From: Hyphomicrobiales bacterium
Lineage (GTDB): Bacteria; Pseudomonadota; Alphaproteobacteria; Rhizobiales; Beijerinckiaceae
Reading direction: 5' to 3'
DNA length: 64,000 nucleotides
Assembly (NCBI GenBank): GCA_027483895.1
Contig: JAIXTP010000021.1
Location: 62,001-126,000 of the forward strand
Positions 1 through 9,323 of the stretch are shown here, in pieces. The notes beneath the pieces are model-generated. The model was not told the origin of the DNA and ran no database searches. It saw nothing but the letters and a program-made list of their open reading frames with translations. Position numbers and translations under genes: made by a program. Every line of letters begins with the position of its first letter. Positions within the stretch are counted from its first letter, which is position 1.

Positions 1-2
1 CC

Positions 3-896
3 GTCGACCGGATCGGCCCCATGCTGCGGCTCTTCCGTCATGGCGACGGGACGCTCGCGCTCTTCAACGGCATGGCGCGAACGCAGGCCGACGTGCTCGC
101 CACGGTACTCGCCTATCAGGACGTCCGCTCGCTTCCGATGGAGAATGCCGGTCCGTCCGGCTACCAGCGGGTGCAGGCGGGCCAATCCCTGCTGATCATG
201 GATGCGGGCGCACCTCCGCCCGAGGCCTTTTCGGGCTTCGCCCATGCCGGCTGCCTCTCGTTCGAATTCTCGGACGCCATGCAGAAGGTGATCGTGAATT
301 GCGGCGCGCCGCCGCCGGGCTTCGAGCAATACAGGGAGACGGCTCGCGCGACGGCGGCCCATTCCACGCTCGTGGTCGGCGGCACGTCCTCCTGCAGCTT
401 CGCGCCGACGGAGCGGGTGCGTTGGCCCCGCGGCGCGCCGATCATCGCGGGACCGCGCGAGGTCACCTGCGTGCGCGAGACGACGGGCGACGGCACGCTG
501 ATCGCGGCCTCGCACGACGGCTATGCGGCCCGGGGCCTGCGCCACGAGAGGACGCTCCGGTTCTCTCCCGACGGCATGCGGCTCGAGGGAACCGACATGA
601 TCGCCGTGGTGGCCGAAGCGAAGACGACGAAGCACGAGGACGACTACGCGGTCATCTTCCATCTTCAGCCGGGGATCGATACCGCCCCGCTCGAAGACGG
701 GGACGGGCTGATCCTCACCGCTCCGGGCGGTCGGCGCTGGCTGTTCGAATCCCGCGACGTGCCCGTGACGGTCGAAGACGGCGCGGTCTTCGCGGTTCCC
801 GACGGTGCGCGGCGCACGAACAAGATCGTGCTGTCGGCACGTTTCAGGACGCTTCCGGCCCTGCGCTGGAGCCTGTCGCGCATTCAGGACCTCTGA
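3..896 (+). CDS. Heparinase II/III family protein, C-terminal part (cut by window edge)
   Basis: The reading frame is open from the first bases of the window, so the gene begins upstream and only about 297 codons are present. The stretch [11 protein letters not shown] near residue 80 and the following beta-rich region match the C-terminal beta-sandwich of heparinase II/III-like proteins. These are polysaccharide lyase-like proteins, often exported; the substrate here cannot be told. In Hyphomicrobiales such a gene commonly sits directly upstream of purH, as it does here. A hairpin with a short T run follows the stop codon, so the gene probably ends its transcription unit. The N-terminal domain is not visible. 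Confidence 0.8.
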   Translation, partial: VDRIGPMLRLFRHGDGTLALFNGMARTQADVLATVLAYQDVRSLPMENAGPSGYQRVQAGQSLLIMDAGAPPPEAFSGFAHAGCLSFEFSDAMQKVIVNCGAPPPGFEQYRETARATAAHSTLVVGGTSSCSFAPTERVRWPRGAPIIAGPREVTCVRETTGDGTLIAASHDGYAARGLRHERTLRFSPDGMRLEGTDMIAVVAEAKTTKHEDDYAVIFHLQPGIDTAPLEDGDGLILTAPGGRRWLFESRDVPVTVEDGAVFAVPDGARRTNKIVLSARFRTLPALRWSLSRIQDL

Positions 897-905
897 TCCT
901 CGTCG

Positions 906-931
906 CACCCTCTCATGCGAAGAGGGTGTTT
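906..931 (+). terminator. Hairpin with short T run between heparinase-like gene and purH
   Basis: An 8-bp perfect stem (CACCCTCT / AGAGGGTG) with a 7-nt loop is followed by TTT. It starts 10 nt after the upstream stop codon. It could end the heparinase-like transcript or act as a leader attenuator of purH; the T run is short, so efficiency is uncertain. Confidence 0.5.
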
Positions 932-990
932 CGACCGCGGAACCCGCGTGCTATGGCGGCGCCCTGTCGTCACTCTGCCGAGGCTGCGCC

Positions 991-2583
991 ATGCCCACCG
1001 AACCCCGCCGCGTCACGCGCGCCCTTCTTTCCGTTTCCGACAAGGCGGGGCTGATCCCCTTCGCTCAGGAACTGCACGCGATGGGCGTCGCGCTCGTCTC
1101 GACGGGCGGGACCCGGCAGGCGCTGGCCGATGCGGGCCTGCCCGTCTCCGACGTGTCCGATCTCACGGGCTTTCCGGAAATGATGGACGGCCGCGTGAAG
1201 ACGCTGCATCCCGCCGTCCACGGCGGCCTGCTCGCGATCCGGTCCAACCCCGTGCATCAGGCGGCGATGCTCGCGCACGGCATCGGCCCGATCGATCTTC
1301 TGGTCGTGAACCTCTACCCGTTCGAGGCGACGGTCGCGGCGGGCAAGCCTTACGAAGACTGCATCGAGAACATCGATATCGGCGGCCCGGCGATGATCCG
1401 CGCGGCGGCGAAGAACCATGACGACGTGGCCGTCGTGGTCGATGTGGCGGATTACGAAGCCGTTCTCTCGGAAATGCGGGCGAATGCGGGGGCGACGACC
1501 CTCCGCCTCCGCCGCAGCCTCGCGGCCAAGGCCTATGCGCGGACCGGCTCCTACGACGCGGCGATCTCCAATTGGTTCGCCGCGCAGCTCGGGGAGACGA
1601 CGCCGACCTATCGCGCGCTCGGGGGCACCCTCTCCGAGCCGATGCGCTACGGCGAGAACCCGCATCAATGGGCGGGTTTCTACCGGACGGCGGAGAACCG
1701 TCCCGGCGTTTCGACCGCGCGTCAGGTGCAGGGCAAGCAGCTCAGCTACAACAACATCAACGACACCGACGCGGCCTTCGAGGCGGTGGCGGAGTTCGAC
1801 CCGGCGCGCACCGCGGGCGTCGTGATCGTGAAGCACGCCAATCCCTGCGGCGTCGCGGAAGGCGCCACGCTGCGCGAGGCCTATGAAAAGGCGCTGCGCT
1901 GCGATCCGGTCTCGGCCTTCGGCGGCATCGTCGCGCTGAACCGCCGGCTCGATCTCGATGCCGCGAAGGCGATCGTCGAGATCTTCACCGAGGTGATCAT
2001 CGCGCCCGAGGCCGACGAGGACGCGATCGCGGCCGTCGCGGCGAAGAAGAATCTCCGCCTGCTGCTCACCGGCGGCCTGCCCGATCCGCGCCGGGCGGGC
2101 CTCACGATGCGCACCGTCGCGGGCGGTTTCCTCGCCCAGTCGCGCGACAATGCCGTCGTCGACGACATGGACCTCAAGGTCGTGACGAAGCGCGCGCCGT
2201 CGGCGCAAGAACTGGCCGATCTCCGCTTCGCCTTCCGGGTCGCCAAGCACGTCAAGTCGAACGCCATCGTCTATGCGAAGCACGGCGCGACCGTCGGCAT
2301 CGGCGCGGGCCAGATGAGCCGCGTCGATTCCTCCCGCATCGCGGCGTGGAAGGCGGCCGAGGCCGCCAAGGCCGCGGGCCTTTCCGAAAGCCTCGCCAAG
2401 GGCTCGGTCGTGGCGTCCGACGCCTTTTTCCCCTTCGCGGACGGCCTGCTCGCCGCCGCCGAAGCGGGCGCGACCGCCGTCATCCAGCCGGGCGGCTCGA
2501 TGCGCGACGACGAGGTGATCAAGGCGGCCGACGAGGCGGGCCTCGCGATGGTCTTCACCGGCCATCGCCACTTCAGGCACTGA
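991..2583 (+). CDS. purH: Bifunctional AICAR transformylase / IMP cyclohydrolase PurH
   Basis: PurH catalyses the last two steps of de novo IMP synthesis: formylation of AICAR by 10-formyl-THF, then ring closure. The 530-residue length is normal for the family. The N-terminal MGS-like cyclohydrolase domain shows [13 protein letters not shown] and [10 protein letters not shown] (from Lys70). The C-terminal transformylase domain shows [24 protein letters not shown], the catalytic Lys281-His282 in KHANPCG, and [11 protein letters not shown]. The ATG at 991 gives the usual [18 protein letters not shown] start; in-frame upstream sequence has no family similarity. A strong hairpin follows the stop codon. 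Confidence 0.98.
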   Translation: MPTEPRRVTRALLSVSDKAGLIPFAQELHAMGVALVSTGGTRQALADAGLPVSDVSDLTGFPEMMDGRVKTLHPAVHGGLLAIRSNPVHQAAMLAHGIGPIDLLVVNLYPFEATVAAGKPYEDCIENIDIGGPAMIRAAAKNHDDVAVVVDVADYEAVLSEMRANAGATTLRLRRSLAAKAYARTGSYDAAISNWFAAQLGETTPTYRALGGTLSEPMRYGENPHQWAGFYRTAENRPGVSTARQVQGKQLSYNNINDTDAAFEAVAEFDPARTAGVVIVKHANPCGVAEGATLREAYEKALRCDPVSAFGGIVALNRRLDLDAAKAIVEIFTEVIIAPEADEDAIAAVAAKKNLRLLLTGGLPDPRRAGLTMRTVAGGFLAQSRDNAVVDDMDLKVVTKRAPSAQELADLRFAFRVAKHVKSNAIVYAKHGATVGIGAGQMSRVDSSRIAAWKAAEAAKAAGLSESLAKGSVVASDAFFPFADGLLAAAEAGATAVIQPGGSMRDDEVIKAADEAGLAMVFTGHRHFRH

Positions 2584-2597
2584 TACCGCGGCAGCGT

Positions 2598-2620
2598 CCG
2601 GGGCGGCTCGACCGCCCCGG
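2598..2620. terminator. GC-rich hairpin between convergent purH and MFS gene
   Basis: A perfect 9-bp stem (CCGGGGCGG / CCGCCCCGG) with a 5-nt loop fills almost the whole 39-bp gap between two convergent stop codons. There is no clear T run on either side, so it may act as a bidirectional barrier or as an mRNA 3' end stabiliser. Confidence 0.5.
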
Positions 2621-2622
2621 CC

Positions 2623-4002
2623 TCAGCCCCGCCGCGGTTCGCGGATGCCGAGCATCAGCACGATGCCGGCGGCGAAGAACAGGATCAGCACGGCAAGGCC
2701 TGCGCGCTGGCTGTCGAAAAGGCCGGTCGCGAGCGCGACCAGCGTCGGCCCGACGAAGGACGTCGCCTTGCCCGAAAGCGCGAAGAGGCCGAAGCACTGG
2801 CCGACGCGCTCGGGCGGGGCGAGCCGCACCAGAAGCGTGCGCGCGGCGGCCTGCATGGGCCCGGCCACGATGCCGATCAGAAGCCCCAAGCCCACATAGA
2901 CGCGCTCGGACAAGGTCGCATAAAGCCCGCCTGCACCGGGCGCCGCCGAAGGCCAGACGAAGAGCGCCGTGGACCGATCCGTTCCGACGATGCCCAGCGC
3001 CGCCGCGATCAGCACGGCGAGGGAGCCGATGATGACGAAGCGCGGGCCGAACGCGTCGTCGAGGCGGCCGCCCGCGATTGCGCCGATGGTCCCGGTGATC
3101 GTCAGCAGGATGCCGAAAATGCCGATCTCCACCGCACCCCAGCCGAAGACGCCCGCGCCGTAGATCCCGGCGAAGGCGAAGAGCGCGGCAAGCCCGTCGG
3201 CCACGATCATGTTGGAGAGCAGGAACCGCGCGAGATCGCGCATGCCGGAGAGCCCGCGGATGGTGGCCGCCAGCTCGCGCAGGCCCTGCCGCGCGGCCTC
3301 GCCGAGCGGCCGTTCCGGCTTCGGCACGTCCGGCACGAGCAGGAACATCGGAAGCACGAAGACGATGAACCAGAGCGCGGAGAAGGGCCCGGACGCGCGG
3401 TCGCCTTCGCGGGCGGCGGGATCGAGGCCGAAGAGCGGGTCGAAGCCCAGCACCGTCTTGCCGGTGTCCGGCGACGCGGCCATGAAGCCGAGCACGACGA
3501 CGAGGGAGAGAAGCCCGCCCGCATAGCCCATCGCCCAGCCCCGGCCGGAAAGACGGCCCAAGGCTTCCGGCGGGGCCAGACGGGGCATCATCGCATTGTT
3601 GAACACGGTCGCGAATTCCGCGCCGATGGTGGCCACGACGAAGGCCGTGAGCGCGATCGCGACCGCGTGAGGCGCGCCCGGCACCGCGAACCAGAGCGCG
3701 GCGCAGCCGAGCGCCAGCATGGCGCCGAAGGCGGCGATCCACGGTTTGCGCGGGCCCGCAGCGTCGCTGATGGAGCCGAGCACGGGCGAGGTGAGCGCGA
3801 TGACGAGGCCCGCCGCACCGGTCGCATAGCCCCAGAGTTCCTGGCCGGTCACGGCATCGGGCGCGAGGGCGGCGGCGAAGAAGGGCGCGAAGACGAAGGT
3901 GGTGACGAGCGTGAAGAAGGGCTGGGCGGCCCAATCGAAGAACATCCAGGCGACGCGGGCGCGCGCGGGCGGCCAGATCGGGGGCGAGGCGGGGTCGGTC
4001 AT
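2623..4002 (-). CDS. MFS transporter, UMF1 (Atg22-like) family
   Basis: A 459-residue polytopic membrane protein with about twelve hydrophobic segments. The N-terminal motif [20 protein letters not shown] is typical of the UMF1/Atg22-like branch of the major facilitator superfamily. Substrates of bacterial members are mostly unknown, and none is implied by context. The ATG at 4002 gives [12 protein letters not shown] just ahead of the first membrane segment; a longer frame upstream overlaps ccmC on the other strand and is rejected. It is divergent from ccmC with about 105 bp between the starts, which should hold both promoters. Confidence 0.85.
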   Translation of the reverse strand: MTDPASPPIWPPARARVAWMFFDWAAQPFFTLVTTFVFAPFFAAALAPDAVTGQELWGYATGAAGLVIALTSPVLGSISDAAGPRKPWIAAFGAMLALGCAALWFAVPGAPHAVAIALTAFVVATIGAEFATVFNNAMMPRLAPPEALGRLSGRGWAMGYAGGLLSLVVVLGFMAASPDTGKTVLGFDPLFGLDPAAREGDRASGPFSALWFIVFVLPMFLLVPDVPKPERPLGEAARQGLRELAATIRGLSGMRDLARFLLSNMIVADGLAALFAFAGIYGAGVFGWGAVEIGIFGILLTITGTIGAIAGGRLDDAFGPRFVIIGSLAVLIAAALGIVGTDRSTALFVWPSAAPGAGGLYATLSERVYVGLGLLIGIVAGPMQAAARTLLVRLAPPERVGQCFGLFALSGKATSFVGPTLVALATGLFDSQRAGLAVLILFFAAGIVLMLGIREPRRG

Positions 4003-4107
4003 GGCCGCGACAATGCCGCGACGACCCGATTCGCGCACGCGGCCGGTCGCAGGTCCGCAACTCGCCGCATTGCAGGGAGCCCGAACCGCCCTTAAGAAAT
4101 CGGGATC

Positions 4108-4842
4108 ATGCTGCGTTACGCCAATCCCGCGAATTTCCTCCGGCTCGCCCGGGTCGGCATTCCCCTCGCAGGCGGGCTGAGCGCCCTGCTGTTCGCGGTG
4201 GGGCTCTGGCTGGTCTTCGCGCGCTCGCCCGCCGATTACCAGCAGGGCGAGACCGTTCGGATCATGTACATCCACGTTCCGGCCGCATGGCTCGGCATGG
4301 CGAGCTATTCGCTGATGGCCCTGAGCGCGCTGGGCACGCTGGTCTGGCGGCATCCGCTGGCCGACGTTTCCGCCAAGGCGCTCGCGCCGATCGGCGCCGC
4401 CTTCACGCTGCTCTGCCTCGTCACCGGCTCGCTTTGGGGCAAGCCGATGTGGGGCACCTGGTGGGTCTGGGACGCGCGCCTCACCTCGGTTCTGGTCCTC
4501 TTCCTGATGTATGCGGGGATCATGGCGCTGTGGAACGCCTTCGAGGATCCCGCGCGCGCCGGGCGCGCCGTGGCCGTGCTCACGCTGGTCGGCTTCGTGA
4601 ACATTCCCATCGTGAAGTTCTCGGTGGACTGGTGGAACACGCTGCATCAGCCCGCGAGCGTGATCCGCCTCGACGGACCGACGATCCATCCCAGCATGCT
4701 CACGCCGCTTCTCGTCATGGCCTTCGCCTTCACGGCGCTTCTCTTGGCTCTGCACATGATGGGCATGCGCAACGAGATCCTTGCGCGCCGGATCCGGGCT
4801 CTCGGGCTGACGGCGGCGCGCGGCGAGGAGGCGGCGGAATGA
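4108..4842 (+). CDS. ccmC: Heme exporter/handling protein CcmC
   Basis: A 244-residue integral membrane protein of cytochrome c maturation system I. It carries the tryptophan-rich heme-handling motif WGTWWVWD at residues 115-122, between membrane helices, and conserved His in IMYIHVPAAW and WWNTLHQP. CcmC presents heme to CcmE in the inner membrane. Its stop codon overlaps the ccmD start (ATGA), implying translational coupling with ccmD and ccmG. The ABC-transporter genes ccmA and ccmB, which often precede ccmC, are absent here; a divergent MFS gene takes their place. Confidence 0.96.
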   Translation: MLRYANPANFLRLARVGIPLAGGLSALLFAVGLWLVFARSPADYQQGETVRIMYIHVPAAWLGMASYSLMALSALGTLVWRHPLADVSAKALAPIGAAFTLLCLVTGSLWGKPMWGTWWVWDARLTSVLVLFLMYAGIMALWNAFEDPARAGRAVAVLTLVGFVNIPIVKFSVDWWNTLHQPASVIRLDGPTIHPSMLTPLLVMAFAFTALLLALHMMGMRNEILARRIRALGLTAARGEEAAE

Positions 4843-5012
4843 GCGCGTTCTTCGGCGAACACGGCGGCTTCATTCTCGCGAGCTACGCGGCGGCCCTCGT
4901 GGTGATCTCCGGACTCGTCGCGCGGGCGGTCGTCGAACATCGGCTCCGCCGCCGCGAACTCGAAAGGCTCGAGGCGAAGGGCGTGCGTCGCCGGTCGGAG
5001 ACGGCCGCATGA
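4839..5012 (+). CDS. ccmD: Heme exporter protein CcmD
   Basis: A 57-residue small protein with one N-terminal membrane helix (about residues 11-31) followed by a strongly basic, charged cytoplasmic tail rich in Arg and Glu. Size, topology and position between ccmC and ccmG identify it as CcmD, which helps release holo-CcmE from the CcmABC complex. It overlaps ccmC and ccmG by 4 nt each (ATGA at both ends). Confidence 0.9.
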   Translation: MSAFFGEHGGFILASYAAALVVISGLVARAVVEHRLRRRELERLEAKGVRRRSETAA

Positions 5013-5584
5013 GCGCGGACGCCGCCCCGAGCGGATCGCGGCGCATTCTGCTGCTGATCCCGCTGGCGATCTTCGCCGCGCTCGCGGTGCTGTTCTTCTC
5101 GCGGCTCGGCGAGAACACGACGCGCCTTCCGTCCACCCTGATCGGGCGGCCGGCGCCGGATTTCGTGCTGGAGCCGCTTCAGGGCCTCATGCGGGAGGGC
5201 AGGCCGCTTCCCGGCCTCTCGCGCGCGGATCTCGATTCGGGCGTCACGGTCGTCAACGTATGGGCCTCGTGGTGCGGGCCCTGTCGCGAGGAGCATCCGT
5301 TCCTGCTGGAGCTTGCCAAGGATACGCGGATCCGCCTCGTGGGCGTGAACTACAAGGACGCGCCCGAGAACGCGCGGAGGTTCCTCGGCACCCTCGGCAA
5401 TCCCTACGCCGCCGTCGGCGTGGATGCGAACGGCCGCACCAGCATCGACTGGGGCGTCTACGGCATTCCGGAGACCTTCGTCGTCGCCAAGGGCACGGTC
5501 GTCTACAAGCATGTCGGCCCGCTCACGGAAGCGAGCCTCAAGGGCAAGATCGCGGACGTGATCGCCGAGGCCGCGAAGCGCTGA
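5009..5584 (+). CDS. ccmG: Thiol:disulfide interchange protein CcmG/DsbE
   Basis: A 191-residue periplasmic thioredoxin-like protein held by one N-terminal membrane helix (about residues 11-31). The active site is WASWCGPC with Cys89 and Cys92, and the cis-Pro region reads YGIPETFVV. CcmG reduces apocytochrome c thiols before heme attachment. It is the last gene of the ccmC-ccmD-ccmG unit and ends 4 bp before the convergent yciB stop codon. Confidence 0.95.
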   Translation: MSADAAPSGSRRILLLIPLAIFAALAVLFFSRLGENTTRLPSTLIGRPAPDFVLEPLQGLMREGRPLPGLSRADLDSGVTVVNVWASWCGPCREEHPFLLELAKDTRIRLVGVNYKDAPENARRFLGTLGNPYAAVGVDANGRTSIDWGVYGIPETFVVAKGTVVYKHVGPLTEASLKGKIADVIAEAAKR

Positions 5585-5588
5585 AGGA

Positions 5589-6167
5589 TCAGCCTTCCTC
5601 GTCCTCGATGCCGTATCGCTGAAGGAGCGGCGTCTGCGCGAGGGCGAAGACGAGCGTGATCGGCATGATGCCGAACACCTTGAAGCTCACCCAGATTTCC
5701 GGCCACCACAGCCGCACGACCTCGTTGAGCCCGGCAAGAAAGAAGAAGAACAGCGCCCAGCGGAAGGTCAGCTTGCGCCAGCCCTCGTCGGTGAGGCGGA
5801 ACACGCTGTCGAGCACCACGGCCAGCAGCGGACGGCCGAAGGCGAGGCCGACGAGCAGCACGACGCCGAACAGCGTGTTCACGATGGTCGGCTTGAGCTT
5901 GATGAAGAGATCGTTCTCGAGCCACACCGTGAGCCCGCCGAACACCGTGACCACCACGGCGGAGACGAGCGGCATGACCGGCAAATGCCGGGTCAAGCTC
6001 CATGTGACGACGAGCGAGACGATGACGGCGACCATGAAGACCGCCGTGGCGGTGATCAGCCCGCGCTGCTGATTGACGAGGAAGAACAGGACCAGCGGAC
6101 CCATTTCGAGGCCGAGCTTGACCCAAGGATTGACGGGGCGGGCGGCGGAAGGCGTCTCGGCGGTCAT
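5589..6167 (-). CDS. yciB: Inner membrane septation protein A family (YciB/IspZ)
   Basis: A 192-residue membrane protein with about five hydrophobic helices and the family features LGPL-like EMGPLVLFFLVNQ, TVWLENDLFIKLKPTIVN and DEGWRKLTFRWALFF. YciB/IspZ proteins belong to the inner membrane and have been linked to septation and envelope integrity; the exact biochemical role is unclear. The ATG at 6167 (MTAETPSAARP) was chosen over a start 17 codons upstream because it is closer to family length. It converges with ccmG. Confidence 0.9.
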   Translation of the reverse strand: MTAETPSAARPVNPWVKLGLEMGPLVLFFLVNQQRGLITATAVFMVAVIVSLVVTWSLTRHLPVMPLVSAVVVTVFGGLTVWLENDLFIKLKPTIVNTLFGVVLLVGLAFGRPLLAVVLDSVFRLTDEGWRKLTFRWALFFFFLAGLNEVVRLWWPEIWVSFKVFGIMPITLVFALAQTPLLQRYGIEDEEG

Positions 6168-6285
6168 GCTCGGAAATCCATCGGGGCTTGTCGCGGCCCG
6201 GCGCGGCGATAAGGTCACCCGCGTTCTAGCCGTGCGGCGCGGAGCGTTCCAGCCCCGACGCCGCCTCCATGAGGAAATGCTCCGG

Positions 6286-6990
6286 ATGAGTTCCGAATTC
6301 GTCTTCGCCCCCGTGCCGCGGCCGGTCCTGCCCGTGCTGGGGACGTCCGCCCTCTTCCCGGCCCGCCGCGCCTACTGCATCGGCCGCAACTTCGCGGCGC
6401 ATGCCCGGGAAATGGGGCATGACCCGACACGCGAGCCCCCCTTCTTCTTCAACAAGTCCGGAGACGCGCTGCAGCCCGTGCCTTACGGGCGCGCCGCGAA
6501 GCACCCCTATCCGTCCATGACCTCCAACTATCACCACGAGATCGAAATGGTGGTGGCGTTGAAGTCGGGCGGCACGGACATTCCGGAATCCGAGGCGCTC
6601 GACCATGTGTTCGGCTATGCCGTGGGCTTCGACATGACCCGCCGCGACCTTCAGGACGAGGCGAAGAACCTGCGGCGTCCGTGGGACGTGTCGAAGAGCG
6701 CCGAAGCGTCGGGACCGGTCGGGCCGATCCATCCGGTCGCAACGGTCGGGCATCTGTCGAAGGGCTTCATCCGTTGCGCCGTCGACGGCGCGGTGAAGCA
6801 GGACGGAAATCTCGACCAGATGATCTGGTCGGTCGCCGAGCAGATCGTGATCCTGTCGAAATACTACCGGCTGGAGGCGGGGGACGTGATCTTCTCCGGC
6901 ACGCCGGAGGGCGTCGGGAAGGTGGAGCGCGGGCAGCGTCTGACGGGTTCGATCGAGGGTCTCGGCGAGATCGTCCTCGACGTCGCCTGA
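6286..6990 (+). CDS. Fumarylacetoacetate (FAA) hydrolase family protein
   Basis: A 234-residue member of the FAA hydrolase family, in length and sequence close to fumarylpyruvate hydrolases: YCIGRNFAAHAREMGHDPTR, NKSGDALQPV, NYHHEIEMVVAL and GYAVGFDMTRRDLQ. Metal-binding acidic residues lie in HHEIE and GFDMTRRDLQ. It may cleave an aromatic-derived diketo acid, but there are no catabolic neighbours to fix the substrate. A GAGGAA ribosome-binding site at 6271-6276 sits 9 nt before the chosen ATG; an ATG at 6277 touches that site and is unlikely. Its stop codon directly abuts the convergent ndvA stop codon. Confidence 0.88.
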   Translation: MSSEFVFAPVPRPVLPVLGTSALFPARRAYCIGRNFAAHAREMGHDPTREPPFFFNKSGDALQPVPYGRAAKHPYPSMTSNYHHEIEMVVALKSGGTDIPESEALDHVFGYAVGFDMTRRDLQDEAKNLRRPWDVSKSAEASGPVGPIHPVATVGHLSKGFIRCAVDGAVKQDGNLDQMIWSVAEQIVILSKYYRLEAGDVIFSGTPEGVGKVERGQRLTGSIEGLGEIVLDVA

Positions 6991-8769
6991 TCAGCCCGCC
7001 GGAACCGGCTCCGGTTCCTCGGTCGTCATGAACTGGGCGCGGGCGAGTTCGGCGAACCGCCCGCCCTTCGCGACCAGCTCGTCGAAGCTGCCGGATTCGA
7101 TGATCCGGCCCTTGTCGAAGACGAGGATCCGGTCGGCATCTCGGACGGTGGACAGGCGATGGGCGATCACGAAGGTGGTGCGGCCCTGCATCACCTCGTC
7201 GAGCGCCGCCTGAAGCTTCGCCTCGGTCCCCGCGTCGAGCGCCGAGGTCGCCTCGTCGAGGATCAGGATCGGCGGGTCCTTCAACAGCGCACGGGCGATC
7301 GAGAGCCGCTGGCGCTCGCCGCCCGAGAGGGACCGGCCGCGTTCCCCCACGATGGTCTTCAGCCCCTCGGGCGCACGGTCGACGAATTCGGCGGCCTGCG
7401 CGCGTTCGACCGCGCGGCGCACCTCGTCTTCCGAAGCCTCGGGACGACCGACGCGGATATTGTCCTCGATCGAGCGCGCGAAGAGCATCGGCTCTTGGAA
7501 GACCACGCCGATGTTCCGCCGCAGCGACACAAGCGCCACGTCGCGGATGTCCTTGCCGTCCACGAGGATGCGCCCCGATTGCGGATCGAAGGCGCGATGC
7601 AGGAGGCCGAGCGTGGTCGACTTGCCCGAGCCCGTGGCGCCGACGAGCGCGATCCGCTCGCCCGCCTTCACCTCCACCGTGACGTCGGCCACCGCGGCCG
7701 ATTTACCGTCATAGGAGAAGCTCACGCCTTCGAAACGCACCTCGCCGCGGACGCGGCCGATGTCGGGCGCGTTCGGCGCGTCGCGGACCACCGGAACGGT
7801 GTCGAGAATGTCGAAGAATTCCGCAATCTTCGGCGCCTGCAGGAACAGCTGGTTGATGAAGCTGACCACCTGTTCCATGCGCGAGATCAGCATGGTCGAG
7901 AGGCTCATGAAGCTGACGATCTCGCCGATCGTCGCGAGCCCGCGGAAATTGAGCCAGGTGCCGAGCAGGAAGACGACGAGCACCGTCAGCGTCGCCGAGG
8001 CGCGCGTGACCACGGCGGCCAGCGCCCACCAGGACAGGACCGGGATCTGCGCGTCGAGCAGCTGGCGGATGATGCTCCGCATCGCCGAGGCTTCGGATTC
8101 GACGCGGGTGAAGCTCTGGATGACCGGGACGTTGCCGAGCGTATCGGCCGCATGTTCGGCGAGGCTCGTATGGTACTGCTCGACCGTGCCCTGCAGCTCT
8201 TCGGTCTTGCGCATCACGAGCAGCGTGAGAACGGCGAAGAGGCCCAGAAGGCCCACGAGCAGCACGCCGAGCCGCCAGTTCAGCACGAGCGTGAACGGCA
8301 GCAGCACCGCCAGCATCACGAATCCCGCGAAATGCTCGCGGAAGAAGGACAGCCAGATCCACGCCATCGCGTTGGCGCCTTCGAGCTTCACCTTGAGCAC
8401 GCGGCCGGAATGGACGTTGGTGTGGAAGGACAGCGGCAGCGTGAGCACGTGCTCGAAATAATTCGCCATCGTCGCGAGACGACGACGATGCGAGAGCCGG
8501 TCGGCATGCAGCGCGACGAAGACGCCCGCGCCGATGGTGAACAGGCCGAACAGGATCCAGAGAACGACGAGGCTGGTGAAGGCCGTCCAATCCAGCCGCG
8601 CGACGTCGGACTGGATGGAGGTGAGCATGTCGATGATGCGGCCGAACAGGACGGGCTCGGCGAACTGCGCGGTCGCGAGCAGCACGTTGGCGAGCGCCAG
8701 GAACAGGCCCAGCCGCATTTCGGGGCCCAGAAGGCCCAGCACCCGTGCATAGATCCGGAGCAGTCTCAT
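6991..8769 (-). CDS. ndvA: Cyclic beta-1,2-glucan ABC exporter NdvA/ChvA-type
   Basis: A 592-residue half-size ABC transporter with an N-terminal six-helix permease domain (about residues 20-310) and a C-terminal ATPase. Walker [10 protein letters not shown] is near residue 375, the signature [15 protein letters not shown] near 478, and Walker [13 protein letters not shown] near 500. The N-terminus [16 protein letters not shown] and [16 protein letters not shown] match NdvA/ChvA, which export cyclic beta-1,2-glucan to the periplasm in rhizobia, Agrobacterium and Brucella. The matching synthase (ndvB/cgs) is not in the window. The ATG at 8769 gives a family-length protein; the longer upstream frame overlaps the neighbouring gene. 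Confidence 0.9.
   Translation of the reverse strand: MRLLRIYARVLGLLGPEMRLGLFLALANVLLATAQFAEPVLFGRIIDMLTSIQSDVARLDWTAFTSLVVLWILFGLFTIGAGVFVALHADRLSHRRRLATMANYFEHVLTLPLSFHTNVHSGRVLKVKLEGANAMAWIWLSFFREHFAGFVMLAVLLPFTLVLNWRLGVLLVGLLGLFAVLTLLVMRKTEELQGTVEQYHTSLAEHAADTLGNVPVIQSFTRVESEASAMRSIIRQLLDAQIPVLSWWALAAVVTRASATLTVLVVFLLGTWLNFRGLATIGEIVSFMSLSTMLISRMEQVVSFINQLFLQAPKIAEFFDILDTVPVVRDAPNAPDIGRVRGEVRFEGVSFSYDGKSAAVADVTVEVKAGERIALVGATGSGKSTTLGLLHRAFDPQSGRILVDGKDIRDVALVSLRRNIGVVFQEPMLFARSIEDNIRVGRPEASEDEVRRAVERAQAAEFVDRAPEGLKTIVGERGRSLSGGERQRLSIARALLKDPPILILDEATSALDAGTEAKLQAALDEVMQGRTTFVIAHRLSTVRDADRILVFDKGRIIESGSFDELVAKGGRFAELARAQFMTTEEPEPVPAG
7001..7018. repeat. Perfect inverted repeat at convergent FAA hydrolase/ndvA ends
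   Basis: An 8-bp perfect inverted repeat (GGAACCGG / CCGGTTCC) with a 2-nt spacer lies 11 nt after the FAA hydrolase stop codon and inside the last codons of ndvA. It could form a short hairpin in either transcript. There is no T run, so a terminator role is a guess. Confidence 0.3.
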
Positions 8770-8846
8770 CCCGCCCTGGTCCTCGTTCCTGATCCGGAGC
8801 CGGGGCCCCTTGCGCGCTCTCTGTACGTGCGGCGCGCGCGGAAGGT

Positions 8847-9323
8847 TCACCGCGCGGTCGCGAGCGCCCAATACACCCTGTATTTCGATCCGGGAACATG
8901 GACCGCCGCGATTCCGACGCGCCGGGCTTCGGGATCGAGCATCGCGCGCTCGTGGACGGGCACGTCCCGCCATCCCGAAAAGGCCTCGGCCACGGTCAGA
9001 TAGCCCGCCGACAGGCGCAGGCCCGCGCCGCCGGGTCCGGTGAGGTTCGGCACTTCGCCGAAGACCGAGCGATCCTCGCGGCCGGCCCGGCTCGCCTGTT
9101 CCTCGGCGAGCGCCGCGAGCTTGGCGTCGGGCACGAGCGCGGCGAGACCGCGACGCGCGCGATAGGCGTTCATGAGCGAGATCGCCGCGGTCTCGTCGAA
9201 GGCGACGCCGCGGTGATCGAGCCGACCGTAGAGGCCGGACGACGTCTCGCGCAGCGCGGGCGGGGAGGAGCAGCCCGCGACGAGAAGCAGGGCCGCCGCC
9301 GCGAGAAGGAAACGATTCTTCAT
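8847..9323 (-). CDS. CAP/SCP-domain lipoprotein
   Basis: A 158-residue protein with a lipoprotein signal: basic start, hydrophobic run and lipobox LLVAGC with Cys18. The rest resembles a short CAP (cysteine-rich secretory/PR-1-like) domain: [23 protein letters not shown], and the C-terminal [13 protein letters not shown] and [16 protein letters not shown]. Bacterial CAP proteins are extracytoplasmic, with poorly known roles in cell-wall or lipid interaction. Its ATG overlaps the stop codon of the upstream mscS-like gene by 1 nt (TGATG), so the two are probably translated together. It lies 77 bp upstream of the ndvA start on the same strand. Confidence 0.8.
   Translation of the reverse strand: MKNRFLLAAAALLLVAGCSSPPALRETSSGLYGRLDHRGVAFDETAAISLMNAYRARRGLAALVPDAKLAALAEEQASRAGREDRSVFGEVPNLTGPGGAGLRLSAGYLTVAEAFSGWRDVPVHERAMLDPEARRVGIAAVHVPGSKYRVYWALATAR

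Noticed and set aside
7159-9003. 614-codon frame antisense to ndvA
   Set aside because: No start context, no domain; ndvA is intact on the minus strand.
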